Position numbers and translations under genes: made by a program. A DNA stretch of 64,000 nucleotides from Azospirillum baldaniorum. GTDB taxonomy: Bacteria; Pseudomonadota; Alphaproteobacteria; Azospirillales; Azospirillaceae. Shown here one piece after another: positions 44,160 to 53,523 of this stretch. The notes beneath the pieces are model-generated. The model did no database searches, had not been told where the DNA came from, and saw only the letters and a list, made by a program, of their open reading frames with translations. The DNA lies in contig NZ_CP022253.1 of the NCBI RefSeq assembly GCF_003119195.2, positions 948,001-1,012,000 on the forward strand. The letters are read 5' to 3'. Positions within the stretch are counted from its first letter, which is position 1, and every line of letters begins with the position of its first letter.

Positions 44160-45014
44160 TTACGGCGAGAACTGCTCCTTCAGGATCCGCTCCTCGAAAT
44201 TCAGCTCCGGGTCGAACAGCAGGGTCAGCGCGACGTCGCGCGCTTCCTCCACATCGACGCGGATGACCTCGCGCACCTCGGTCGAATCGGCCACGGCGCT
44301 GACCGGGCGCTTGACCTCCTCAAGGATGTCCACGGTGATCTTGGAACTGTGCGGCAGCAGCGCGCCGCGCCAGCGCCGCGGCCGGAAGGAGCTGATGGGA
44401 GTCAGCGCCAGCACCCCGGCGCCCAACGGGATGATCGGGCCGTGGGCCGACAGGTTGTAGGCGGTGCTGCCGGCGGGGGTGGCGACCAGCACGCCGTCGC
44501 AGATCAGCTCCGGCAGGCGGACGACGCCGTCCACGGTGATGCGCAGCTTCGAGGCCTGCCGCGTCTCGCGCAGCATCGACACCTCGTTGATGCCGAGCGC
44601 CTCGATCTGCTCGCCGTTGCAGCGGGTTGCCCTCATGCGCAAGGGGTGCAGCTTGACGCTCTGGGCGCTGGCCAGCCGTTCGGCCAGCTCGTCCTCGCGG
44701 AAGACGTTCAGCAGGAAGCCGACCGATCCCCGGTTCATGCCGTAGACCGGCGGCGGGTTCTGCCCGTCGCGCTTCAGCGCGCGGTGCAGCGTCTCCAGCA
44801 GGAAACCGTCGCCGCCCAGGGCCACGATGACGTCGGCGTCCTCCAGCGGCGCGTTGCCGTAGCGGTGGACCAGCCGGGTGCGCGCCCGCATCGCCTCTTC
44901 CGTGTTCGCCGCGCAGAAGGCGATGCGGAGGTCGGCGGGCTTGCGGGCCGAGGGATCGGGCGCCAGCGGGTCCAGGGTCGGATCGGCGGGCAGCTTGGCG
45001 GCGGTTTCGGTCAT
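44160..45014 (-). CDS. nadK: NAD kinase
   Basis: A 284-residue enzyme that phosphorylates NAD to NADP. The active-site GGDG motif is in '[16 protein letters not shown]', followed by '[12 protein letters not shown]', 'LGINEVSML' and '[18 protein letters not shown]'. The first 28 residues are a variable Pro/Ala/Asp-rich extension. It is a monocistronic housekeeping gene, convergent with the hydrolase at 43263 and divergent from nothing close. Confidence 0.94.
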   Translation of the reverse strand: MTETAAKLPADPTLDPLAPDPSARKPADLRIAFCAANTEEAMRARTRLVHRYGNAPLEDADVIVALGGDGFLLETLHRALKRDGQNPPPVYGMNRGSVGFLLNVFREDELAERLASAQSVKLHPLRMRATRCNGEQIEALGINEVSMLRETRQASKLRITVDGVVRLPELICDGVLVATPAGSTAYNLSAHGPIIPLGAGVLALTPISSFRPRRWRGALLPHSSKITVDILEEVKRPVSAVADSTEVREVIRVDVEEARDVALTLLFDPELNFEERILKEQFSP

Positions 45015-45092
45015 GTCACGGGGACCATAGCGCAGAGTGCCCGGTTGCAGAAGGCCGCTTCGGTCGACGGATGGGGCCGTCGCACGTCATGT

Positions 45093-45224
45093 TCCCTCTC
45101 CCCTCCGGGGAGAGGGTCAGGGTGAGGGGGATGAGCTTTTGCCGAACGCACCACCACGTGCAACCCCCTCACCCACCCCACGCCTGCGGCGTGGGTCCCC
45201 TCCCTCTCCCCAGAGGGGCGAGGG
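45093..45224. repeat. Intergenic palindromic repeat pair, family B
   Basis: CCCTCTCCCCTCCGGGGAGAGGGTCAG at 45093 onward and its inverted partner ending at 45224 (CCCTCTCCCCAGAGGGGCGAGGG) flank a central hairpin ACCCACGCC/GGCGTGGGT. It is similar in spirit to family A but differs in sequence. It lies between divergent nadK (start 45014) and the end of moaA. Confidence 0.75.
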
Positions 45225-45242
45225 CGCTCGGCTGCGGGCGGA

Positions 45243-46268
45243 TCATCCGCCGGTCACGCTCATGTGGCGGGGGACCGCCGGGCCCTGGTGGCGGCGGTCG
45301 ATGATGAAGTCGTGGCCCTTGGGCTTGCGGGCGATGGCGTCGCGCACCGCCTGGACCAGCAGCCCGTCGTCGTCGCTGAGGCGCAGCGGGGTGCGCAGGT
45401 CGGCGGCGTCTTCCTGGCCCAGGCACATGTAGAGGGTGCCGGTGCAGGTCAGCCGCACGCGGTTGCAGCTTTCGCAGAAATTGTGGGTCAGCGGCGTGAT
45501 GAAGCCGATGCGCCCGCCGGTCTCGGCCACCCGCACATAGCGGGCCGGGCCGCCGGTGCGGTAGTCGATCTCGTCCAGCGTCCAGCGCTTGGCCAGTTCC
45601 GCCCGCACGAGGCTGAGCGGCAGATACTGGTCGAGCCGTGCCTCGTCGCCGATCTCGCCCATCGGCATGACCTCGATGAAGGTCAGGTCGAAGCCCTGCT
45701 CGCCGCACCAGCCGACCAGCCGGTGGAACTCGTCGTCGTTCACGCCCTTCAGCGCGACCGTGTTGATCTTGACCTGGAGCCCCGCCTCCTTGGCGGCCTG
45801 GAGCCCGCCCAGCACCTTGTCCAGTCGGCCCCAGCGGGTGATCGCCTGGAACTTGTGGGGGTCGAGCGTGTCCAGCGACACGTTGATCCGGCGCACCCCG
45901 GCCTCCACCAGATCGCCGGCATACTTGAACAGCATGGTGCCGTTGGTGGTCAGCGTCAGCTCGTCCAGATCGCCGGCCTTCACATGGCGGCCCAGGCTGT
46001 GGATCAGCTCATGAATGCCCTTGCGGACCAGCGGCTCGCCGCCGGTCAGGCGCAGCTTGCGGGTGCCCAGCTTGACGAAGGCGGAACAGACGCGGTCGAT
46101 CTCCTCCAGCGTCAGCACCTCCGCCTTGGGCAGGAAGCTCATGTCCTCCGCCATGCAGTAGACGCAGCGGAGGTCGCAGCGGTCGGTGACGGACACGCGC
46201 AGATAGCTGACGGTCCGCCCGAAAGGATCGACGAGCGGGGCGGCGGCGGTCGGCGGAACGGTCGTCAT
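45243..46268 (-). CDS. moaA: GTP 3',8-cyclase MoaA
   Basis: A 341-residue radical SAM enzyme for the first step of molybdenum cofactor synthesis. The radical SAM cluster is Cys31, Cys35 and Cys38 (CDLRCVYC). The second cluster cysteines are in '[15 protein letters not shown]' and a further downstream Cys in 'YMCLGQ'-like context. The C-terminal Gly-Gly dipeptide needed for activity is present (VTGG). ATG 46268 is the expected start. No other moa gene is in the window. Confidence 0.95.
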   Translation of the reverse strand: MTTVPPTAAAPLVDPFGRTVSYLRVSVTDRCDLRCVYCMAEDMSFLPKAEVLTLEEIDRVCSAFVKLGTRKLRLTGGEPLVRKGIHELIHSLGRHVKAGDLDELTLTTNGTMLFKYAGDLVEAGVRRINVSLDTLDPHKFQAITRWGRLDKVLGGLQAAKEAGLQVKINTVALKGVNDDEFHRLVGWCGEQGFDLTFIEVMPMGEIGDEARLDQYLPLSLVRAELAKRWTLDEIDYRTGGPARYVRVAETGGRIGFITPLTHNFCESCNRVRLTCTGTLYMCLGQEDAADLRTPLRLSDDDGLLVQAVRDAIARKPKGHDFIIDRRHQGPAVPRHMSVTGG

Positions 46269-46464
46269 CGTCAGGCTTCTCCCCAAGGGGGTCCGTATCG
46301 TGCAGTCCGGGCGGCGATTATGACCCCGAACCCGATCCTGATATATAGGTCCGAGTTGCGGATTTTTCGCCACCTGGAATTTCAGGCGCAGGAGACCACG
46401 AAGCGCCGAGCCGGGACTTGACGGGAATCAAATCCCGGCACCGCGCGCCTTCCGGCGGCGTCGC

Positions 46465-48534
46465 TCAGTGGACGCTTCCGCCGTCCGGACCGCCGTCCTT
46501 GCCGTTTTGGGCCAGCTCCCGCTCGCGCAGATAGTCCTCGGTGGTGCGGGGCGCGCGCGGGGCGCCGAGCGCGAAGGGCGAGTCGCCCCGCTCGAACTGG
46601 TCCACGACACGGCAGTCGCCGCACATGCGCATGCGGTCGGCGGCCTCCGGCGTGGCGAACATGGCGTGCCGCCCGGCCAGCACCGCGACGATCTTGTCGA
46701 TGGAGGACTTGGTGGCGAAGGGCTTGCCGCACTTGACGCAGCAGAAGGGCTCCTCCTCCTTGATCACCCTGGCGCCGCGGGCGCTGTCGCGGAAGTCGAT
46801 CTCCGGGACCAGCGCGATGACCTTCTCCGGACAGGTGGTCTTGCACAGGCCGCACTGCACGCAGGCGTCCTGCGAGAAGGACAGCATCGGCTTGTCGGCG
46901 TTGTCGAGCAGCGCCCCGGTCGGGCAGGCGCCGACGCAGGACAGGCAGAGCGTGCAGCCCTCCGTCATCACCTGCACCCGCCCGAAGGGGGCGCCCGGCG
47001 GAAGCGGCAGCACCTCCACCGGTTCCGGTGCCACCTTGTGCAGGTGGCGCAGCGCCAGCATGGTCACGGTGCGCTTGCCGCCCATCGGCAGGAAGGTGCC
47101 GGGGGCGGGAGCGCCCTCGCGCGGCAGTTCCCACAGTTCCGCGGCCACCGCGTCGGGGTCCTGGGCGTCGATGATCGACACCCGGCCGGAGCCGTAGCCC
47201 AGACCGGCCATCGCCGTCTCGGCCAGACCGATCTGGCTGGCCAGCCCCGCCGTCTCGCCGGCGTTGCCCGGCCCGACCAGGACGCGCACCCGCGCGGCAC
47301 CATAGGCGAGCGCCGCCGCGAACACGTCGAAGCCGAGCTGCGTCACCTCGTTCACCGCGAAGGGCAGGACCCGGGCCGGCAGGCCGCGCCCGTACCGCGC
47401 GATCAGCGAGATCATCTCGTCGCCGTGCCGCGGGTCGTGGACGAGCAGCACCGGCTCCGTCCCGCCGGCCTTGGCGTAGGAGGAGAGCAGCGTGCGCAGC
47501 CGCTCGTAGACGGTCTGGAGCGGCGGCAGGGCGTAGGTGCTGGCCCCCGTTGGGCAGACCGACGCGCAGGAGCCGCAGCCGGCGCAGATGTGCGGGTCGA
47601 TCGCCACATGGTCGCCGTTCGGCGTGATGGCGCCGGTCGGGCAGACCTCCAGGCAGCGCGTGCAGCCGGTCTTGCGGCTGCGCGAATGGGCGCAGAGGTC
47701 GGCCTTGAAGTCGATGTAGCGCGGCTTCTCGAACTCGCCGACCATGTCGGCGGCCTCGAACACCGCCTTGGCGATGGCGGCCGGGCTGTCCGGGTCGGGG
47801 CGCAGGTAGCCGTCGCGCTTGCCGTGCGCCGGGAACAGCGGCGCGCCGCCGGTCAGGTCCACGATGACGTCGCAGCGCGAGGCGGCGCCGTGCCGCGGCG
47901 GCTCGAAGCCGAGGACGGCGCGCGAGGCCGGGATGGCCGGGGCGTAGTCGTCGACCACGATCTCGAAGTTGCCGAGCCAGCCCTTGGCGGTGCGGATGGT
48001 GCCCTTGAAGACCGGCACGTCCATGACGCGCGGCGGGGCGACGTCCTTCGGGGACTTCAGCAGAACGGTGACGTCCAGGCTGCCGGAGAGCTGCCGGGCC
48101 ATCTCGATGGCGCGCTCGTCGGTGCCGTAGACCAGCGCGGTGCCTTCCGAGGCCAGGGTGATCGTGCCGGTCGGCGGGATGTCCATGGCCGCCTCGGCCA
48201 GCAGGGCGGCGATCTTCGGTCCCGCCAGCGCGCCCTCGTCCGACCAGCCGGCGCGCTCGCGGATGTTGGTGAAAGCGAGGGCGGCGTCCGGATTGTCCTG
48301 GGCCGCGATTTCCGCGAACAGCGGGGCCTCCTGGGTGCAGGCGACGAGCAGCGGAGCGCCCTCCGCCACGCGCGCCTCGAACCGGTCGAGCTGGGTGCGG
48401 CAGAGCTGGGTGGCGACGGACAAATCGCCCTCCGCCCCCGCCGCGGCCCCGCAGGCCCTGGCCAACGCCTTGCCGTCGAGCGCCATGCTGTGGGCGCAAT
48501 CGCAGACGAGCACCGTCCGGCCGTTGATCTTCAT
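46465..48534 (-). CDS. Large multi-cluster 4Fe-4S ferredoxin protein
   Basis: A 689-residue cytoplasmic protein with at least four 4Fe-4S motifs in two pairs. The first pair is 'GCTRCLEVCPTGA' with 'CAGCGSCASVCPTGA'; the second is 'CTLCLSCVGACPTGA' with 'CVQCGLCKTTCPEKV'. A further CVKCGKPF plus CGDC near the end may bind zinc or iron. The first 270 residues contain a 'VLVCDCAHSM' cysteine segment and a Rossmann-like region. Similar proteins accompany formate dehydrogenase maturation genes in related bacteria, and moaA lies next door. No oxidoreductase subunit is adjacent here. ATG 48534 is preferred over TTG 48543. Confidence 0.85.
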   Translation of the reverse strand: MKINGRTVLVCDCAHSMALDGKALARACGAAAGAEGDLSVATQLCRTQLDRFEARVAEGAPLLVACTQEAPLFAEIAAQDNPDAALAFTNIRERAGWSDEGALAGPKIAALLAEAAMDIPPTGTITLASEGTALVYGTDERAIEMARQLSGSLDVTVLLKSPKDVAPPRVMDVPVFKGTIRTAKGWLGNFEIVVDDYAPAIPASRAVLGFEPPRHGAASRCDVIVDLTGGAPLFPAHGKRDGYLRPDPDSPAAIAKAVFEAADMVGEFEKPRYIDFKADLCAHSRSRKTGCTRCLEVCPTGAITPNGDHVAIDPHICAGCGSCASVCPTGASTYALPPLQTVYERLRTLLSSYAKAGGTEPVLLVHDPRHGDEMISLIARYGRGLPARVLPFAVNEVTQLGFDVFAAALAYGAARVRVLVGPGNAGETAGLASQIGLAETAMAGLGYGSGRVSIIDAQDPDAVAAELWELPREGAPAPGTFLPMGGKRTVTMLALRHLHKVAPEPVEVLPLPPGAPFGRVQVMTEGCTLCLSCVGACPTGALLDNADKPMLSFSQDACVQCGLCKTTCPEKVIALVPEIDFRDSARGARVIKEEEPFCCVKCGKPFATKSSIDKIVAVLAGRHAMFATPEAADRMRMCGDCRVVDQFERGDSPFALGAPRAPRTTEDYLRERELAQNGKDGGPDGGSVH

Positions 48535-48705
48535 CGCTTCCAACCCCTTGCCCTGAAAAGACCTGCCCTAAAGCCCTGTTGCACAAGCCCTGCTGCACAC
48601 AGCGCGTTCCAGTTCTGTACATATCGGCTGGGTGGCGCGGTTGCGACAGCAAAATGCGTGCGGCAGGATGGTCGTCCCCCCTTCATCCGTCGGACTCGTT
48701 TCCCC

Positions 48706-49269
48706 ATGACCAGCACCCCCAACGTCCGCGACGCCCGCATCGAGGATGTCCCCGCGTTCCAGTGGATCTACGAGCACCATGTCCGGCACGGTGTCGGCAC
48801 CTTCGAGGAGGAGCCGCCCGACGTGGCGGAGCTGGAAGGGCGCTTCCGCGCCATCACCGGCGCCGGCCTGCCCTGGCTGGTCGCCGAGCGCGACGGCGTG
48901 GTCCTTGGTTACGCCTACGGCAGCGCCTACCATGTCCGCTCCGCCTACCGCTTCACCATCCAGGATTCTGTCTACATCGCGGAGGAGGCGCGCGGCCAGG
49001 GCCTCGGGCGCCTGCTGCTCCAGGCGCTGATCGACCGCTGCGTGGAGCAGGGCTACCGCCAGATGGTGGCGTTGGTCGGCGGGTCGGAGAACGCCGGGTC
49101 CATCGGGCTGCACGCCGCGCTGGGCTTCCGCACCTGCGGCGTGGTCGAGGCCGTGGGGCTGAAGTTCGGGCGTTGGCTGGACGTGGTGATGATGCAGAAG
49201 GACCTGGGGGCGGGGCGGTCGGACATTCCGCAAGGCGCGGGGCCGAGCCAGCCGGTGGCGGTGCGTTAA
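48706..49269 (+). CDS. GNAT acetyltransferase, phosphinothricin/methionine-sulfone type
   Basis: A 187-residue N-acetyltransferase. It begins 'MTSTPNVRDARIEDVPAFQWIYEHHV', has the type-specific 'GTFEEEPP' segment, the acetyl-CoA loop 'EEARGQGLGRLLLQAL' and the late motif 'SIGLHAALGFRTCGVVEAVG'. Members acetylate amino-acid analogues. ATG 48706 is chosen; the frame happens to stay open far upstream through the antisense of the ferredoxin gene, which is artefact. The last 20 residues are a low-complexity tail. Confidence 0.9.
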   Translation: MTSTPNVRDARIEDVPAFQWIYEHHVRHGVGTFEEEPPDVAELEGRFRAITGAGLPWLVAERDGVVLGYAYGSAYHVRSAYRFTIQDSVYIAEEARGQGLGRLLLQALIDRCVEQGYRQMVALVGGSENAGSIGLHAALGFRTCGVVEAVGLKFGRWLDVVMMQKDLGAGRSDIPQGAGPSQPVAVR

Positions 49270-49270
49270 G

Positions 49271-49286
49271 GCGGATTGCAATCCGC
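49271..49286. repeat. Perfect 16-bp palindrome
   Basis: GCGGATTGCAATCCGC, immediately after the GNAT stop codon and before the 49318-49345 hairpin. Could be part of a terminator region or a protein binding site. Confidence 0.45.
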
Positions 49287-49317
49287 TTTGGACCGCCGGC
49301 GAATGAGGCGATATGAT

Positions 49318-49345
49318 TCTAAAGCGAACGGAAGTTCGCTTTAGA
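49318..49345. terminator. Perfect 12-bp hairpin between convergent genes
   Basis: TCTAAAGCGAAC and GTTCGCTTTAGA pair exactly around a GGAA loop. The stop codon of the convergent REC-HPt gene lies within the stem. A shared terminator is likely even though no T run follows. Confidence 0.6.
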
Positions 49346-51254
49346 CGCCGTCGCTCCACCGGTCCAGCGCCGCGAGCGCGGGCGGAACGGCGGCGTCCAG
49401 CGCACGGCACAGGGCGTCGGGATCGCCCTCGCCGGTTTCCAGCGCGACTTCGAGCGACCGTGCCGCGCTGCGCAGCGCCATGCAGCCGTAGATGCCGGCC
49501 ACCCCGGCGATCTTGTGGGCCATGGCCCCGGCGGTCGCTCGGTCCCCGGCGTTCCAGGCCTGCTCCAGGGCGGCGTGGTAGCCGCGCAGCGTGACGAGGG
49601 TGTTGGTCACCAGGGTGGCGACCCGTTCCGCCGGCAGATGCTCGCGCATCTGGCGGATGGCGTCCTCATCGAACACGGGAAGGCCGGGTTCGTCGTCCGG
49701 CGGAGGGGGTATGCCCGCCAGCGCTGACGCGACGCCGGCGCCGGAGGGCCGATGGTCCAGAAGGGCGTCCAGCGCGGACAGGCTCAGCGGCTTTTCCAGG
49801 ATGGCGTCGGCCCCCGCCGCCCGGCAGCGCTCCGCCGCGCCGGGCTCGGCGGAGGCGGTCAGCGCCACGATGCGCAGCCCTGCTGCCGCGCTTCCGGCGC
49901 CACGGGGCAGGGCGCGGATGCGGCGTGTCGCCTCGATCCCGTCCATGTCCGGCATCTGCACGTCCATCAGGACGAGGTCGTAGCGCTCCCGCTCCACCGC
50001 CGCCAGGGCGGCCCGGCCGTCGCCCACCACCGTCACCTCGTGGCCGGCGCGGCGGAGCAGCGCGGCCGCGGCCTGCTGGCTGACCGGCTCGTCCTCCGCC
50101 AACAGGACGCGCAGCGAGGGCCCCTCGTTCGTTGCGCCGGTCCGCTCCGTCTTGTCCGGATCGGGCGGCACGGTGCGCTGGGCGCGGCTCTGCGCGATGC
50201 CCAGGCCGACCGCGAAGACCGCCAACCCGGTGAGCAGCCCGACCCCGGCGGGGGCGGCGGCGGACAATTCGGCCCCCGACCGCGCGGTGTTCGGTGCGGC
50301 CAGCCCATCCCGCAGCCCGTCCCGCAGGGCCTGCGCGCCGCGGCCGGCCCGGTGGGCGAGGTCGCTGGCGGTGCTGCGCAGCAGCGTGGCGATCCCCGCC
50401 GCTTTGGCGGTCAGCGCCTCCTGCTCCTGCCGCAGGTCGAAGACGTTCTGCTCGTCCATTCCCAGCGCGACGAGCTGGCGCGCGGCGTCGGCGCGGCGGG
50501 GGCTGGCGGCGTCGATCGGCAGATCGTTCAGGGCGTCGAACAGCGCTCCCGTGGCCTTGCGGAATTCGGCCCGCGCCGAGGTGGCCGAGGCCGGCGCCGT
50601 CCCGGTGGCGAGCAGCCGGAGAGCCACCGCCTGCCGTGAGTCGTCGATCCGGCGCATGGTCTCGTCGCCCGGTGACGGCGTGCGCGGGGTGACGAGAGCC
50701 TCCGCCAGCGCCTCGCTGCGGCCCGCCACCTGTTCGGTGAGCTCTTGAAGGCTGCGCTGAGCGGCCAGACGGCGCTCCACCGTGGCGTTCAGCTCGTCCG
50801 CTTCCGCACGGATGGCCAAGGCGGCGAAGCGCAGGTCCGCGCGCCAATCCCGCGGCAGGCTCTCCAGTATGGCGGCGAGCCGGTGCGTCCTCTGGCGCAG
50901 CGCGTTGTGGGCGGTCAGCCGGCGCTGGGCGGTGCCCGCGGCTTCCAGCTCGGCCGCGTCGGCGGACAGCCCGGCGGCCAACTCCGCGATGCGCATGAGG
51001 TCGAGCGCCTCATCCAGGCTCCGGACGGCTTGGCCGCGGGCGCGGGCGTCCGTCTCGGCCAGGGCGAGCCATGTGGAGCCGCCGGCGCTGGCACCGGTCA
51101 GCAGCGCGGCCAGGGCCAGCGCGCCGACCCAGGATGCACCGACCCAGGGCGCGCGGAGCCGCGGTGCTCCAACCCAAGGAGCGCTCAGCCGCGGAATCCG
51201 GCGTTCGCGGCGTGTTTCCGCCGCTGTGGATGGGCTGGCATCCTGTGCGTGCAT
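49341..51254 (-). CDS. Membrane REC-HPt protein without kinase domain
   Basis: A 637-residue protein. An N-terminal transmembrane helix (about 43-63) and a second one near residue 340-360 ('VGLLTGLAVFAVGLGIAQ') bracket a helical periplasmic sensor region. It then has a receiver with 'LLAEDEPVSQQ' and phosphorylation site in 'LVLMDVQMPDMDG', and a C-terminal HPt domain with His in 'AMAHKIAGVAG'. The HisKA and ATPase domains expected between the second helix and the receiver, as in TorS or BarA, are missing, yet the frame is uninterrupted. A short Trp-Val-Gly-Ala repeat precedes the first helix. ATG 51254 is uncertain. Confidence 0.82.
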   Translation of the reverse strand: MHAQDASPSTAAETRRERRIPRLSAPWVGAPRLRAPWVGASWVGALALAALLTGASAGGSTWLALAETDARARGQAVRSLDEALDLMRIAELAAGLSADAAELEAAGTAQRRLTAHNALRQRTHRLAAILESLPRDWRADLRFAALAIRAEADELNATVERRLAAQRSLQELTEQVAGRSEALAEALVTPRTPSPGDETMRRIDDSRQAVALRLLATGTAPASATSARAEFRKATGALFDALNDLPIDAASPRRADAARQLVALGMDEQNVFDLRQEQEALTAKAAGIATLLRSTASDLAHRAGRGAQALRDGLRDGLAAPNTARSGAELSAAAPAGVGLLTGLAVFAVGLGIAQSRAQRTVPPDPDKTERTGATNEGPSLRVLLAEDEPVSQQAAAALLRRAGHEVTVVGDGRAALAAVERERYDLVLMDVQMPDMDGIEATRRIRALPRGAGSAAAGLRIVALTASAEPGAAERCRAAGADAILEKPLSLSALDALLDHRPSGAGVASALAGIPPPPDDEPGLPVFDEDAIRQMREHLPAERVATLVTNTLVTLRGYHAALEQAWNAGDRATAGAMAHKIAGVAGIYGCMALRSAARSLEVALETGEGDPDALCRALDAAVPPALAALDRWSDGV

Positions 51255-51366
51255 GTCCGCCCGACGGTTCCCGTTCCTGGCGGAGCTTACACCGGCTTGG
51301 CAAGGGTTTGCCATGGGACTTCGGTCATGCCCGACAATCACGCGTTGGAGAGTCAAACGGGGGCAA

Positions 51367-51849
51367 TCACACCGGCGAGGTGGCCTGGGTCCAGGACGGG
51401 TCCTCGATCCGGTGCAGGCGCCCGGCCCCGGTCAGCGCGGCGCGCAGGGTCAGCGCCTTGCGCCGCGCCGGGGCGAGCCGGTGTTCCGGCGCCTCGCGCA
51501 GGATTTCCGCGCCGTAGGCGTCGGCCACCATCAGGCCGCAGTCGTCGGGAATCAGCTCCGGCGGGAAGGCGTCGTCCACGGCGAAGTAGAAGGCGTCGCA
51601 CCAGTCCCGGTACTCCGGCCATTTCTGGTCGGAGCGGAAGTCGGCCACGCAGCTTTTCACCTCGACGATGACGACGGTGCCGGCGCCGTCCATCGCCAGG
51701 ACGTCGGCGCGGCGCCCGCTGGCCAACCGGAACTCCGCCATGCTGACGAAGCCGCGCGCGGCCAGCGCCCGGCGCACCCCACGGAAGATCGGGACGGCAC
51801 CGCCCGCCGGGAGCGGCGGCTCGTCGCCTTGCAACAGGATATCAGCCAT
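51367..51849 (-). CDS. mmcB: MmcB family DNA repair protein
   Basis: A 160-residue protein. It has the PD-(D/E)xK-nuclease-like core: 'ASGRRADVLAMDGAGTVVIVEVKSCVADFRSD' containing Asp and the ExK motif, then 'WCDAFYFAVDDAFP' and 'CGLMVADAYGAEIL'. In Caulobacter, MmcB is induced by DNA damage under LexA control. A perfect alphaproteobacterial LexA box (51858-51872) lies 9 bases upstream of this start, supporting the same control here. Confidence 0.88.
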   Translation of the reverse strand: MADILLQGDEPPLPAGGAVPIFRGVRRALAARGFVSMAEFRLASGRRADVLAMDGAGTVVIVEVKSCVADFRSDQKWPEYRDWCDAFYFAVDDAFPPELIPDDCGLMVADAYGAEILREAPEHRLAPARRKALTLRAALTGAGRLHRIEDPSWTQATSPV

Positions 51850-51857
51850 CTGAAACG

Positions 51858-51872
51858 GAACAGTTCAAGAAC
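51858..51872 (-). promoter_or_regulatory. LexA (SOS) box
   Basis: GAAC-N7-GAAC on the plus strand, equal to GTTC-N7-GTTC on the minus strand, the alphaproteobacterial LexA consensus, with both half-sites perfect. It ends 9 bases before the mmcB start codon, where binding would block transcription. Confidence 0.88.
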
Positions 51873-51961
51873 GAAGCGGCACAATGACCCGGCTTCGCGG
51901 CTTTGCCAAGGGACTTCTGCCGAATCCGGGCCGCGCGAAAGAGGCAGGCGCGGGCGCTGGT

Positions 51962-53215
51962 TCAAGCCATGCCGAGGGGAGCGCCATGTGAGGCGGCGTG
52001 AGGCAGGCTGCGCCGCGGCGGGAACATCAGAATGGCGGTCGTGCCGGCGCCGGGCTCGCTGTACAGGTCCAGGCGTCCGCCGTGCATCTCCATCAGCCGC
52101 TTGACCACGGGCAGGCCGATGCCGGTCCCGGTGGTGCCGCGGGGAACGGTCATGTCGGCGCTGCCGAAGGGTTCCAGGACGCGGGCCATCTCGTCCTCGG
52201 CGATGCCGGCGCCGGTGTCGGCCACCATCAGCCCGATCCCGCCGTCCGGCATGGGGCTGGCCGACAGCATCACCTGCCCGCCCGACGGGGTGAACTTCAC
52301 CGCGTTCGACAGCAGGTTGGTCAGCATCCGCTGAAGCGCCCGGGCGTCGCCGTAGAGCAGGGGCAGGTCGCCGGACAGATCCTCCCCGATGTCGACACCG
52401 CGGGCCGCGGCCTTGTCGCCCACCTGGGCCAGCGCCTGACGGGCGGCGTCGGCCACGTTGATGGCCTCCTCCTGCATTTCCGTCCGCGGGGCCTCGCTCT
52501 GCGACAGGTCGAGAATGCCGTCGATCAGCGACAGAAGATGCGTGCCGCTGGCGTGGATGTCCGCGGCGTAGCTGTGGTAGCGGGGAGAGCCGAGCGGGCC
52601 GAAGGTCTCGGCCAGCAGCACTTCGGAAAAGCCCAGCACCGCGTTCAGCGGGGTGCGCAGCTCGTGGCTCATATGCGCCAGGAATTCGGCCTTCGCCCGG
52701 TGCGCGCGGTCCGATTCCGGAACGGCGGGAACCTCGGGGCCGAGTTCCACGAGGGTTACGCAGACGCAGGGTGAGGCGATGCCGGCGTCGAACGGGGTCG
52801 CGGCGATCCGCCAGCGCGCGCCTCCGGGCGCCATCACCAGGCGGCGCACCGTCTGCTTCTCCGCCACGCAATCGGCCAGGCAGGCGAACAGACCGGCCTC
52901 TTCACCATCCTGGAGATCGTCCGCGCGCAGCCGGCGCCCGGCGAGGGGGTGCCCGAACAGCCGCTCCGCCGCGCGGTTGGCCGTGAGCCATTCGAAATCG
53001 CCGACAGCACCCGTGGCATCCCGCACCACGGCCAACACACCGACACCGTCGGCGAGGGCTGCCATCGCCGCACCCACCAACGCGTCGCCGGTCCATCCAC
53101 CTGCCTCCGGCCCACCCCGGTCCGAAAGCGCAGGATACCCCGCGCCAGCCGGCGTTGCCGCCTCCGGTTGTCGGTCGCGGAAAGGGGTTTCGGTCACGGC
53201 ATCCATTGATCGCAT
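51962..53215 (-). CDS. PAS sensor histidine kinase
   Basis: A soluble kinase of about 417 residues. A PAS-like domain occupies about 45-170 ('VRDATGAVGDFEWLTANRAAERLFGHPL'). HisKA has the usual 'AHMSHELRTPLNAVLGFSEV'. The ATPase motifs are 'MLTNLLSNAVKFTP', 'VADTGAGI' and 'TGTGIGLPVVKRLMEMHGG'. It is a conventional kinase, unlike the SHDLRQP group next to it. No receiver is attached. The start is unsure: ATGs at 53215 and 53206 both lack good ribosome-binding sites. It is divergent from the kinase gene at 53524. Confidence 0.87.
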   Translation of the reverse strand: MRSMDAVTETPFRDRQPEAATPAGAGYPALSDRGGPEAGGWTGDALVGAAMAALADGVGVLAVVRDATGAVGDFEWLTANRAAERLFGHPLAGRRLRADDLQDGEEAGLFACLADCVAEKQTVRRLVMAPGGARWRIAATPFDAGIASPCVCVTLVELGPEVPAVPESDRAHRAKAEFLAHMSHELRTPLNAVLGFSEVLLAETFGPLGSPRYHSYAADIHASGTHLLSLIDGILDLSQSEAPRTEMQEEAINVADAARQALAQVGDKAAARGVDIGEDLSGDLPLLYGDARALQRMLTNLLSNAVKFTPSGGQVMLSASPMPDGGIGLMVADTGAGIAEDEMARVLEPFGSADMTVPRGTTGTGIGLPVVKRLMEMHGGRLDLYSEPGAGTTAILMFPPRRSLPHAASHGAPLGMA

Positions 53216-53523
53216 AGTCGAAAAGATTCGAGAAACATGCAACCAACAAATTGCGACAATCCATCGAGTTATTGCGTGGTTATGCCGTCAATTCAGTGTC
53301 TTTTCTTGACTTTTATATAAAAATGCGCGCAAATGTTCGGAAGGCCAGCGGCTTTGGGCGCCGTGCCGGAACGCCGCGCGGCCGGGGCATCCTGCAGCCC
53401 GATTATCCTGCAGGGGGTCGGACGAACGGCGGGCTTGATCCTTGGCGCCGCTTCCGTAGCCTGGATTGCTCGGGACCGCTTCCGGTCATCAGGAAACCGC
53501 GTGCAGGCAGGGGGGCGCCGCCC

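Noticed and set aside
46468..48705. A plus-strand frame open for more than 2 kb upstream of the GNAT gene, giving a 933-residue product
   Set aside because: It is the antisense of the polyferredoxin gene, which has clear cysteine motifs; high GC removes stops from the opposite strand. The GNAT gene itself starts at 48706.
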